A stretch of 64,000 bases of DNA. Origin: Thermodesulfobacterium geofontis OPF15. Its GTDB lineage: Bacteria; Desulfobacterota; Thermodesulfobacteria; Thermodesulfobacteriales; Thermodesulfobacteriaceae. The notes beneath the pieces were generated by a model. That model was given only the letters and a program-made list of their open reading frames with translations, had not been told where the DNA came from and did not search any database. The translations under genes and the position numbers were made by a program. The stretch is taken from assembly GCF_000215975.1 (NCBI RefSeq), contig NC_015682.1:558001-622000 (forward strand), given 5' to 3'. Shown here piece after piece: positions 1 to 8,276 of this stretch; position 1 is the stretch's first letter, and each line of letters opens with the position of its first letter.

Positions 1-1
1 T

Positions 2-400
2 CACGGAAGAAGGCAAGATTATAGACATGTTCCTATACCAAGAATGGCAAATACTTATATAGAAAAAGGCTCCCATAGACCTGAAGAAATAATAAAAAGT
101 ATAGAAAAGGGGCTTTTAGTAAGAAAGATGGGAGGAGGAGAAGTAAATCCATTAACAGGAGATTTTGTTTTTGAAGTTAGAGAAGGTTATTATATAGAAA
201 AAGGAGAAATTGCTTATCCTGTCAAAGGAGCAACTTTGGTGGGAAATGGTCCTAAGGTATTAGAAATAATTGATATGGTGGGAGATGATTTGAAATTTAT
301 TCCTGGAACCTGTGGCAAAGATGGGCAGGGAGTTCCTGTAGCAGATGGTCAACCTACACTTAGAATTCCTGAACTTATCGTAGGCGGAATCATCGATTAA
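2..400 (+). CDS. tldD: TldD/PmbA-family metalloprotease, C-terminal part (partial)
   Basis: The frame is open to the left edge, so the gene begins outside the window; the first in-frame ATG at 44 is internal. The visible 132 codons match the C-terminal domain of TldD: a basic HGRRQDYRHVPIPRM stretch before NTYI, then GGGEVNP, and a late GTCGKDGQGVPV motif. TldD works with TldE/PmbA as a Zn-dependent protease that degrades or matures unstructured peptides; that role is family knowledge. The purF ribosome binding site starts right after the stop, so the two genes are probably cotranscribed. Confidence 0.85.
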   Translation, partial: HGRRQDYRHVPIPRMANTYIEKGSHRPEEIIKSIEKGLLVRKMGGGEVNPLTGDFVFEVREGYYIEKGEIAYPVKGATLVGNGPKVLEIIDMVGDDLKFIPGTCGKDGQGVPVADGQPTLRIPELIVGGIID

Positions 401-411
401 GGAGGAAAAGG

Positions 412-1788
412 ATGTGTGGAGTTTTTGGAATATACGGAGTTGAAGAAGCAGCCAATTACACTTATTTTGGGCTATATGCTCTTCAACATAGAGGACAAGA
501 AAGTGCAGGTATTGTGGTTTATGATGGAAAAAAGGTAAAAGAATGGAAAGGGTTAGGTTTAGTGAGTGAAGTTTTTAATGAAGAAATATTAAAAAATCTA
601 TCAGGCTATATATCCATAGGACATGTAAGATATTCAACCACCGGTTCTACTATTCTTCAAAATGTTCAGCCCTTTTGTGTTAATTTTGCTAAAAAAACTT
701 TAGCTATTGCACATAATGGAAATCTTGTTAATGCCTATCAAATTAGATGTGAACTTGAAGAAGATGGGCATATTTTTCAAACTACCATGGATAGTGAAGT
801 AATTGTACATCTTATAGTTAAAAATCTAAAAAAAGGACTTGTTAATGCTATTATAGAAACAATGAAAAGAATTAGAGGGGCTTACTCTATTTTACTTCTT
901 TATGAAGATACTCTTGTTGCTTTTAGAGATCCTTGGGGTTTTAGACCTTTATCTTTTGGTATGTTTAATGGAGGATATGTTATTGCTTCTGAAACTTGTG
1001 CTTTCGATTTGATAGGAGTTCAATATTTAAGAGATATAGAGCCAGGAGAGATACTTATTATAGATAAAGAGGGACCAAAATCTTATAAAGCCTTTAAAAA
1101 AGAAAAATTCAATTTAAGTCATTGTGTTTTTGAATTTATATATTTTGCAAGACCGGACAGTTATATATTTAATAAAAATGTATATTTAATAAGAAAAAAT
1201 CTTGGAAAAAATCTTTATAAAGAATGCCCTCTTCAGGCAGATTTTGTAATGCCTTTTCCAGATTCGGGTAATTATGCAGCTATAGGTTATTCTCAAGCAA
1301 GTGGGTTACCAATAGAATTTGCTATGATAAGGAATCATTATATAGGAAGGACCTTTATTCAACCTTCAGAAAAAATTAGAAATATTTCTGTAAAAATGAA
1401 ATTAAATCCTGTCAAAGATATTTTAAGGGGGAAAGAGGTAATTGTAATTGATGATTCCTTAGTTAGAGGGACTACTTCTCGTAATAGACTTAAAAGTATA
1501 AAAGAAGCAGGAGCAAAAAAAATTCATTTTTTACTCTCCTGTCCACCTCTTAGATTCCCATGCTTTTTTGGTATTGATTTCCCATCTTCTGCAGAATTAA
1601 TTGCACATAAGCATTCTGTAGAAGAAATTAGAAAATTTTTAGATATTGATACTCTTTATTATTTAAGTATTGAAGGACTTTTATCAGCAGTTGAAGAACT
1701 AAGGGACAAGGTATGTTTAGCTTGTTTTACAGGAGAATATCCTATAGAAGTAGATTTTAGTTTTAGAAAAGATATTGCTGAAATTTAG
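412..1788 (+). CDS. purF: Amidophosphoribosyltransferase (first step of purine synthesis)
   Basis: It transfers glutamine-derived ammonia to PRPP to give phosphoribosylamine. The protein starts MCGVFG, so removal of Met exposes the Cys2 nucleophile directly and there is no propeptide. The glutaminase domain has LQHRGQESAG and HVRYSTTG; the PRPP loop VIVIDDSLVRGTT lies near residues 343-355. Cys238, Cys384, Cys435 and Cys438 line up with the [4Fe-4S] ligands of the Bacillus subtilis type enzyme, so this is an oxygen-sensitive Fe-S PurF. Its 458 aa is a normal length. GGAGGAAAAG precedes the ATG. The stop is followed four bases later by the ubiD-like ATG. Confidence 0.95.
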   Translation: MCGVFGIYGVEEAANYTYFGLYALQHRGQESAGIVVYDGKKVKEWKGLGLVSEVFNEEILKNLSGYISIGHVRYSTTGSTILQNVQPFCVNFAKKTLAIAHNGNLVNAYQIRCELEEDGHIFQTTMDSEVIVHLIVKNLKKGLVNAIIETMKRIRGAYSILLLYEDTLVAFRDPWGFRPLSFGMFNGGYVIASETCAFDLIGVQYLRDIEPGEILIIDKEGPKSYKAFKKEKFNLSHCVFEFIYFARPDSYIFNKNVYLIRKNLGKNLYKECPLQADFVMPFPDSGNYAAIGYSQASGLPIEFAMIRNHYIGRTFIQPSEKIRNISVKMKLNPVKDILRGKEVIVIDDSLVRGTTSRNRLKSIKEAGAKKIHFLLSCPPLRFPCFFGIDFPSSAELIAHKHSVEEIRKFLDIDTLYYLSIEGLLSAVEELRDKVCLACFTGEYPIEVDFSFRKDIAEI

Positions 1789-1792
1789 TATT

Positions 1793-3262
1793 ATGAAAGC
1801 TTATCAAAATCTACAAGAATTTATAGAAATTTTAGAAAAGGAAAAGGAACTTTTAAGAATAAACATTGAAGTTTCTCCTGAACTTGAAATTACAGAAATT
1901 ACAGATAGAGTTTGCAAATTAAATGGTCCTGCCCTTTTTTTTGAGAAAGTAAAGAACTATAAAATTCCTGTAGTAACTAATCTTTTTGGAAGTTTTAAAA
2001 GAGTTTGTCTTGCTTTTGGAGTAAAGGAAATTGAAGAACTTGCTTCGACCTTAATTGATTTTATAGAAATAAAAAGAATGGAAGGGTTTTTTGAAAAATT
2101 AAAAATTATTCCTAAGCTTTGGCAAGCTAAAAATTTTTTTCCAAAGTTAGTTGATAAGGCACCTTGTCAAGAAATAGTTTGGATAAAAGATGAAGTTGAT
2201 TTATTTAAACTTCCAATTTTAAAATGCTGGCCAAAAGATGGAGGTCGCTTTATTACACTTCCTTGTGTTATTACTAAGGATCCAGAAACAGGTATACGAA
2301 ATGTGGGAATGTATAGAATGCAAGTTTTTAGTAAAAATGAAACCGGTATGCATTGGCAAATTCATAAAGTAGGAGCAAAACATTATCAGAAAGCAGAAAA
2401 GCTTGGGCAAAAATTACCTGTTGTAGTTGCTATAGGACCAGATCCTGCAGTAATTTATTCTGCAACCGCTCCTCTTCCTGAAGATATAGATGAACTCCTT
2501 TTGGCAGGTTTTTTAAGAGGAAAACCTGTTGAGCTTGTTAAATGTTTAACAATCCCTTTAGAAGTTCCTGCAGAATCTCAAATTGTTTTGGAAGGTTATG
2601 TGGAACCCTATAAGAGAAAATTGGAAGGTCCTTTTGGAGATCATACAGGATATTATACTCCTCCAGATTATTATCCAGTTTTTAGGATAACTTGTATCAC
2701 CATGAGAAAGGATGCTATATATCCTGCAACTATTGTAGGTAAGCCTCCTATGGAAGATTGTTACCTTGGTAAAGTGACTGAAAGGCTATTTTTACCTTTT
2801 ATTAAAAAGATTTTGCCAGAAATTATAGATATTAATCTTCCTTGGGAGGGAGTTTTTCATAATTTAGCTTTTGTTTCCATAGATAAACGATATCCAGGGC
2901 ATGCTTTTAAAGTAGCTTCAGCTCTTTGGGGACTTGGACAAATGATGTTTACTAAAATAATAGTTGTTTTTGATAAAGAGGTTAATGTACAGGATTTAAG
3001 AGAAGCCCTATTTTATATGGCTGGAAATGTAGATCCAGAAAGGGATATAATGATAGTAAGGGGTCCTGTTGATGCTCTTGATCATGCAAGTTCTCAACCT
3101 TATTTTGGTTCTAAAATATGTATTGATGCTACAAAAAAATGGAAAGAAGAAGGATATACTCGAGAATGGCCAGAAGAAATAGTTATGACAAAAGAAATTA
3201 AAGAAAAGATCGATAAAATTTGGAGAAAACTTGGAATTGAAGAATTTTTAAAAAAGAGGTAA
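1793..3262 (+). CDS. UbiD-family prenylated-FMN-dependent decarboxylase
   Basis: UbiD enzymes remove carboxyl groups from aromatic or unsaturated acids with prenylated FMN. Family marks seen are EGPFGDHTGYYTP in the middle (a glutamate-rich active-site region), RNVGMYRMQVF and a C-terminal IDATKKW. An in-frame TTG at 1775 would overlap purF. The ATG at 1793 gives MKAYQNLQEFIEILEKEKEL, the usual UbiD N-terminus, so I prefer it, although no clear ribosome binding site precedes it. A role in quinone synthesis is likely (ubiquinone UbiD, or the MqnL-type step of the futalosine menaquinone route), but the substrate cannot be read from sequence. Confidence 0.85.
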   Translation: MKAYQNLQEFIEILEKEKELLRINIEVSPELEITEITDRVCKLNGPALFFEKVKNYKIPVVTNLFGSFKRVCLAFGVKEIEELASTLIDFIEIKRMEGFFEKLKIIPKLWQAKNFFPKLVDKAPCQEIVWIKDEVDLFKLPILKCWPKDGGRFITLPCVITKDPETGIRNVGMYRMQVFSKNETGMHWQIHKVGAKHYQKAEKLGQKLPVVVAIGPDPAVIYSATAPLPEDIDELLLAGFLRGKPVELVKCLTIPLEVPAESQIVLEGYVEPYKRKLEGPFGDHTGYYTPPDYYPVFRITCITMRKDAIYPATIVGKPPMEDCYLGKVTERLFLPFIKKILPEIIDINLPWEGVFHNLAFVSIDKRYPGHAFKVASALWGLGQMMFTKIIVVFDKEVNVQDLREALFYMAGNVDPERDIMIVRGPVDALDHASSQPYFGSKICIDATKKWKEEGYTREWPEEIVMTKEIKEKIDKIWRKLGIEEFLKKR

Positions 3263-3268
3263 GGGTCT

Positions 3269-3757
3269 ATGAAAATAGCTATAATGAGTGATAGCCATGA
3301 TTCTATTCCTAATTTACAAAAAGCTGTTGAGATCTCTATAAAAGAAAAATGTGAAAAAATTTTTCATTGTGGAGATTTAATTTCACCTTTTATGGTTCCT
3401 ATTCTTGGGAAGTTTAATAAAGAAATACATTTAATTTTAGGAAATAACCCAGGAGATATTTTTCTTTTAATGCAAAAAATTTTAGAATATCCTAATATAA
3501 AACTTCACGGAGAGAATGCATTTTTAGAAATAGAAGATTATAAAATTGCTATGGTTCATTATCCTAAGATAGCTTATGCTTTAGCAAAAACTGAGGAATA
3601 TGATTTTATTTTTTGTGGGCATACTCATAAATATGAAATAAAGGAAATAGGTAAAACTTTAGTTATAAATCCTGGAGAAATTTTAGGAAAAGAAGGAACA
3701 CCAAGCTTTGTTATTCTTGATTTAAAAACAAGAAAATATGAAAAAATAACTCTTTAA
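3269..3757 (+). CDS. YfcE/MJ0936-type metallophosphoesterase
   Basis: A small single-domain phosphodiesterase of 162 aa. The metal-binding blocks of the calcineurin-like family are in order: SDSHD at residues 7-11, HCGDLIS near 36, GNNPGD, a VHYP histidine, then CGHTHKYE. Members hydrolyse phosphodiesters with two metal ions in the cytoplasm; the natural substrate is usually unknown. It lies 6 nt after the UbiD-like gene and 14 nt before proS, so it belongs to the same run of genes. GAGGTAAGGG serves as ribosome binding site. Confidence 0.85.
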   Translation: MKIAIMSDSHDSIPNLQKAVEISIKEKCEKIFHCGDLISPFMVPILGKFNKEIHLILGNNPGDIFLLMQKILEYPNIKLHGENAFLEIEDYKIAMVHYPKIAYALAKTEEYDFIFCGHTHKYEIKEIGKTLVINPGEILGKEGTPSFVILDLKTRKYEKITL

Positions 3758-3771
3758 GGAGAAAGAGAGCT

Positions 3772-5469
3772 ATGCGTTGGAGTAAATTTTTTATTCCTAC
3801 TTTAAGAGAGGACCCTTCTGAAGCTGAAGTAATAAGTCATAAACTTTTATTGAGAGCAGGCATGATAAGAAAACTTGCTTCTGGTATTTATAACTTTTTA
3901 CCTTTAGGATTTAGAGCTTTGAAAAAGATAGAGAATATTGTGAGATGTGAAATGAATAAAGCTGGAGCTTTGGAAATTCTTATGCCTCTTGTTCAACCAG
4001 CAGAACTTTGGAAGGAAACCGGGCGTTGGGATGCCTATGGAAAAGAACTCTTGAGATTTAAAGATAGAAAGGAACACGATTTTTGTTTAGGACCAACTCA
4101 TGAAGAAGTAGTAACTGAAATAGTAAGAAGGGATGTAAAATCTTATAAAGAGCTTCCCCTTATTCTTTATCAAATAGCAGTAAAATTTAGAGATGAAATT
4201 CGTCCGAGATTTGGTATTATGAGAGCAAGAGAATTTATAATGAAAGATGCCTATTCATTTGATGCAGACTGGGATGGATTAGAAAGGAGTTACCAATTAA
4301 TGTATGAAACTTATGAAAAGATTTTTACTAATTGTGGTTTAAAGTTTAAGGCAGTTGAAGCTCATACAGGGGCTATAGGAGGAGATGTTTCTCATGAATT
4401 TATGGTACTTGCTGAAACAGGAGAAGACATTATAGCCTTTTGTGAAAAATGTGGATATGCTTCCAATATAGAACTTACTCCTGCTATTTCTGGAGAAAAA
4501 TATCCTTTAGAACCTGAAAAACCATTAGAAAAAGTTTATACTCCAGGAGTTAGAACTGCTCAAGAAGTGGCGGATTTTTTAGGCCTTCCTGTTTCTAAAA
4601 TAACTAAAACTCTAATTTATATTGTTGAAGAAAAAAACGCTGTTGCAGTGTGTTTAAGAGGAGATCATGAAGTAAATGAGGTAAAACTTGAAAAATTATT
4701 TTCTGGGAAACCTTTTAGAATGGCGAATGAAGAAGAGGTTAGAAAAATTGTAGGAGCAAGCCCTGGATTTATTGGACCTAAAGATTTGAAAATAAAGGTA
4801 ATTGCTGATAAAGCCTTAGAAGGATACCCTAATTTTGTAATAGGAGCAAATGAAGATGAATACCATTACTTAAATGCAAACTTAGGATCAACTTTCAAAC
4901 CTGATATAATAGCAGATATAAGGAAAGCTACCTTAGGAGACCTCTGTCCAAAATGTAAAGAACCTTTAAGCTTTACAAGAGGTATAGAAGTAGGACATAT
5001 TTTTAAATTGGGAACAAAATATAGTGAACCTATGAAAGCTATGTTTTTAGATAAAGACGGAAAAATGAAGCCTTTTATAATGGGATGTTATGGTATTGGT
5101 GTAAGTAGAATACTTGCTGCAACTATTGAACAAAACCATGATGAAGATGGTATAATTTTCCCTTGGCAGATTGCACCTTTCCAAATCGCTATAGTATATT
5201 TAAAAGAAGATTTTAAAGAAAATGCAGAAAAAATTTATAAAAATTTGTCTCAAAATTGGGATGTAATTTTGGATGATAGAGAAGAAAGGCCAGGAGTTAA
5301 ATTTAAAGATATGGATCTTATAGGAATTCCTCTTCAAATTATTTTAGGAAAAAACTACGAAAAGAATAAAGAACTTGAGGTTAAAATAAGAAAAACAGGA
5401 GAAAGAAAATATATTAAAATTGAAGAATTAGAAAATTTTGTAAGAAACTTTGAAAATGAAAAAAATTAA
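3772..5469 (+). CDS. proS: Prolyl-tRNA synthetase, bacterial type
   Basis: Charges tRNA-Pro with proline. The class II motifs are present: motif 2 around KFRDEIRPRFGIMRAREFIMKD and motif 3 GCYGIGVSRILAA. The 565 aa length and the insertion between motifs 2 and 3 (about residues 225-400, with the YbaK-like editing domain) identify the bacterial ProS with proofreading of Ala-tRNA-Pro. The C-terminal anticodon-binding domain begins near QIAIVYLKED. The ribosome binding site is AAGGAGAAAGAG. The 3' end overlaps lpxD by 14 nt. Confidence 0.96.
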   Translation: MRWSKFFIPTLREDPSEAEVISHKLLLRAGMIRKLASGIYNFLPLGFRALKKIENIVRCEMNKAGALEILMPLVQPAELWKETGRWDAYGKELLRFKDRKEHDFCLGPTHEEVVTEIVRRDVKSYKELPLILYQIAVKFRDEIRPRFGIMRAREFIMKDAYSFDADWDGLERSYQLMYETYEKIFTNCGLKFKAVEAHTGAIGGDVSHEFMVLAETGEDIIAFCEKCGYASNIELTPAISGEKYPLEPEKPLEKVYTPGVRTAQEVADFLGLPVSKITKTLIYIVEEKNAVAVCLRGDHEVNEVKLEKLFSGKPFRMANEEEVRKIVGASPGFIGPKDLKIKVIADKALEGYPNFVIGANEDEYHYLNANLGSTFKPDIIADIRKATLGDLCPKCKEPLSFTRGIEVGHIFKLGTKYSEPMKAMFLDKDGKMKPFIMGCYGIGVSRILAATIEQNHDEDGIIFPWQIAPFQIAIVYLKEDFKENAEKIYKNLSQNWDVILDDREERPGVKFKDMDLIGIPLQIILGKNYEKNKELEVKIRKTGERKYIKIEELENFVRNFENEKN

Positions 5470-6481
5470 AATTTCAGAACTTACAAAAAGAATAAATGGT
5501 ATCTTAATAGGAGAAGATTTTGAGGTAGAGGGAATTAATGCCATTCCTTTAGCTGAGGAAAGAGATTTAATTTTTGTAGATTCTCTAAAAAGGGTAGATG
5601 AAGCCCAAAAGTCAAAAGCTAAGGCAGTATTGTGTCCTGAAGGATTTGCTAAGTATTTTCCTCAAAAAACAGTTATAGAAGTAAAAAATGTGAGAGTTGC
5701 TTTTGCAAAGCTTACTGAAATTTTTAAAAGAGAAATAGAACCTAAATGGGGTATAAGTAGTTATGCTTTTATAGAAGAGGAAGTAAAAATAGAGGAACCA
5801 TGTGCAATATATCCCTTAGTATATATTCAAAAAGGAGCAAAAATAGAAAAAAATGTAGTAATTTATCCTGGAGTTTTTATAGGAGCTTTCTCAGAAATCG
5901 GAGAAAATACAATCATTTATCCTAATGTAGTAATCTATCCTTATACTAAAATCGGTAAAAATTGTATAATTCATGCAGGAGTAGTAATAGGTGCAGATGG
6001 TTTTGGTTTTGCTCAAGAAGAAATGGAAGAAGGATATAAAAACATAAAAATTTATCATTTTGGAGGGGTTGAGATAGAGGATGATGTGGAAATAGGTGCT
6101 AATACAACCATTGATAAAGCAGTTTTTGGGAAAACAATTATAGGAAGGGGAACAAAAATTGATAATTTAGTGCAAGTTGGACATAATGTTAGGGTAGGGA
6201 AAGAAAATATTCTTGTTTCTCATACAGCAATTGGAGGTAGTGCAGTTTTGGAAGATTATGTAATGCTTGGAGGGCAAGTTGGAGTAGCGCCTTATAGTAA
6301 GATTAGGAAAGGTGCAAAAGTAGCAGGTAAATCAGGTGTAACAGGAGAAATTCCTCCTGGAGAAGAAGTAGCAGGAATTCCTGCAATAAAAGCAGATATT
6401 TGGAAAAAAGCAGTAATCATTTTTGCAAAACTTCCTGAAATTTATAAAGAATTAAAAAAATTTATAAAACCCCAATCTTAA
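5456..6481 (+). CDS. lpxD: UDP-3-O-acylglucosamine N-acyltransferase (lipid A synthesis)
   Basis: Adds the N-linked acyl chain in lipid A assembly, so the cell makes lipopolysaccharide. An N-terminal UDP-binding domain is followed by a left-handed beta helix of hexapeptide repeats, from about residue 115. HAGVVIGADGFGF and the catalytic-histidine motif QVGHN (His near residue 243) are typical. A TTG at 5450 is in frame, but the ATG at 5456 is the better start; either overlaps the end of proS. No other lpx gene is beside it. The stop codon shares bases with the stop of the convergent pilM-like gene. Confidence 0.94.
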   Translation: MKKIKISELTKRINGILIGEDFEVEGINAIPLAEERDLIFVDSLKRVDEAQKSKAKAVLCPEGFAKYFPQKTVIEVKNVRVAFAKLTEIFKREIEPKWGISSYAFIEEEVKIEEPCAIYPLVYIQKGAKIEKNVVIYPGVFIGAFSEIGENTIIYPNVVIYPYTKIGKNCIIHAGVVIGADGFGFAQEEMEEGYKNIKIYHFGGVEIEDDVEIGANTTIDKAVFGKTIIGRGTKIDNLVQVGHNVRVGKENILVSHTAIGGSAVLEDYVMLGGQVGVAPYSKIRKGAKVAGKSGVTGEIPPGEEVAGIPAIKADIWKKAVIIFAKLPEIYKELKKFIKPQS

Positions 6482-7533
6482 ATAAAATCTCTTACCGCAG
6501 TAGCAACTGCTATTGCTCCTTGGGTATTTACTATTCTTATATAATCTGGATCAAAATTATCAGAAAATTTAATAAGTTTTTTCAAGTCAATTATTTGGGT
6601 ATTAATTTTTAAAAACTCACTAAAGATTTCACTTATATTGGGGATGTTTGCACCTCCGCCGACCAAGAATATATTTTCAATGGTTAGGTTAAATTTTCCT
6701 GTTACAAATTTGATAGTAGTTTCTAATTCTTCAAGAACTTCTTTAATATAATTTTTATAAATTTTTTTAACCTCAGGGTAATTGTTTCTTTCTGGATTTA
6801 CTATTAAAGCTTCTGCAGTATCCATATCTACTTTTAAGTTTTTAATTATGTCTTTTCTTAGATTTTTAATTCCTAAATTAAAAAGTTCCCTACTATATAC
6901 AGGGGCTTCTTTCCCACAAAAAAGCAATCCAATTTTACTATCTCCCCAGTCTACAATAACTTTAGCTTTTTCTCCGTAAATTGTTTCTATGAGATTATGT
7001 AAGTTTATAAAGCTTGCATCAATATTATTAGCTTGGTATTCCAAAGCTTTTATAAGGTTTTCATATTGGTTAACTATTTCTTTTTTAGCTACAAGATAAA
7101 AAATTTGATAAAAATCTTTTTGGGGAATTATATAGTAGCTATAATAAACATCTTCAATCTTATAAGGAATTTCATCACTTATTTTATTTTTTATTTCTTC
7201 TTCACTCGGAATATGTGGACTTTTGAAAGAATCAAAAATTACAAGGTCATAAGGAAGTGAAAGATTAACTATTTTGGTGTTATTTTTAAAAACATCTAAA
7301 ATATTTTTAATGTTGGAAAGTAAATATTGGAAATCGTTAATAATTCCATTTATAATAACATTTTTATAAGTTCTTCCCCGAATAAAATTAGTTAAAATAA
7401 GTTCATTTTTAATAATTTTAACCTCAGCTATTTTAATTGAATAACTTCCTAAATCAAAGGCTAATATTCCCTTTTTTTCTGATCCACTTATATCTATAAT
7501 ACTTTTAAATTTAGAAAAAAGTTTGTTTATCAT
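6478..7533 (-). CDS. PilM-like actin-fold ATPase (orphan)
   Basis: 351 aa with the actin/FtsA/PilM fold: phosphate-1 loop DLGSYSIK at 27-34, phosphate-2 region VDWGDSKIG near 194-202, and adenosine motif VGGGAN at 291-296. PilM normally sits on the inner membrane face and binds the N-terminus of PilN in type IV pilus or type II secretion machines. None of pilN, pilO, pilP or pilQ is nearby. The gene is instead last in an operon with a dynamin-like GTPase, a heme sensor and hemerythrin. It may still serve pili encoded elsewhere, or have a separate job here. AGAGGA precedes the ATG. Confidence 0.8.
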   Translation of the reverse strand: MINKLFSKFKSIIDISGSEKKGILAFDLGSYSIKIAEVKIIKNELILTNFIRGRTYKNVIINGIINDFQYLLSNIKNILDVFKNNTKIVNLSLPYDLVIFDSFKSPHIPSEEEIKNKISDEIPYKIEDVYYSYYIIPQKDFYQIFYLVAKKEIVNQYENLIKALEYQANNIDASFINLHNLIETIYGEKAKVIVDWGDSKIGLLFCGKEAPVYSRELFNLGIKNLRKDIIKNLKVDMDTAEALIVNPERNNYPEVKKIYKNYIKEVLEELETTIKFVTGKFNLTIENIFLVGGGANIPNISEIFSEFLKINTQIIDLKKLIKFSDNFDPDYIRIVNTQGAIAVATAVRDFI

Positions 7534-7550
7534 ATGGTTTCCTCTTTATT

Positions 7551-8276
7551 TTAAATACTTTTAATTTTTGCAAAATTTATGTTAGATTTATCTATTACAT
7601 TTTCAAAAGAGGAGCTAATAGTTTTTTTATAAAAACTTTCCAAATTTTTTAGAAATTCAGCCTCCATATCTAAAAGCCATTTTTTTAAATCATTTTTAGC
7701 AAGTTTTAGATAAGAATTAATTTGTTTTTTCCAGATATTTTTAAGCCTTCTATTTTTGTCTTTCAATTTTTTAATTATATATATAGGTCCAACTAAGGAA
7801 GAAATTGCTGGAATAGCTTTTAAGGGTACTGTTTCAGGTATAGCCATAGTTGCAATAATTCCTCCAGCACTCACAGCAATCCCTGGTGCTGCAGTAATAG
7901 TTTTATCCAATAAGCCTTCATCTTCTTTTATTTTAACGGGTTGAGGTTTGAAACTTCCATTTTCTGAAAAAGCCTTAGTTCTAATTTTGTCTCTAAGATT
8001 TTCTTTAAAAAATTCATATTGCTGATCAAGATGCATACTTTTAATTTTTTCTAATACCTCCTTCATAAGATAATTTAAAAGGGTATCAAGCAAGATTTCA
8101 GCTTTTTCTTTTAAAAGTTTACGAGGATAATACTTTGCAAATTCTTTTAAAAAATAGATATCAAGATCTCTGTCTAAAATAAAAAATACTTCGCTTTTAA
8201 TAAGTTCAATTTCTTTAGAAATATCTTCTTCTAATTTCTTTTCTATTTGTTTAAGAGTTTTAGGTTCTATCATCAT
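7551..8276 (-). CDS. Unknown protein with central hydrophobic segment, partner of dynamin-like GTPase
   Basis: I do not recognise a family. The 241 aa are mostly charged and helical, with likely coiled coils at about 1-100 and 170-230. Between them, residues 125-168 form a Gly/Ala/Pro-rich hydrophobic stretch (TAAPGIAVSAGGIIATMA and the following LVGPIYII) that could be a membrane hairpin or insertion loop. The start overlaps the stop of the dynamin-like gene by 4 nt, so the two are translationally coupled. Bacterial dynamin-like genes are often paired with a small membrane-associated partner; that this protein anchors or regulates the GTPase is inference. Confidence 0.7.
   Translation of the reverse strand: MMIEPKTLKQIEKKLEEDISKEIELIKSEVFFILDRDLDIYFLKEFAKYYPRKLLKEKAEILLDTLLNYLMKEVLEKIKSMHLDQQYEFFKENLRDKIRTKAFSENGSFKPQPVKIKEDEGLLDKTITAAPGIAVSAGGIIATMAIPETVPLKAIPAISSLVGPIYIIKKLKDKNRRLKNIWKKQINSYLKLAKNDLKKWLLDMEAEFLKNLESFYKKTISSSFENVIDKSNINFAKIKSI

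Noticed and set aside
3757-3772. T-box leader before proS
   Set aside because: There are only 14 nt between the phosphodiesterase stop and the proS start.
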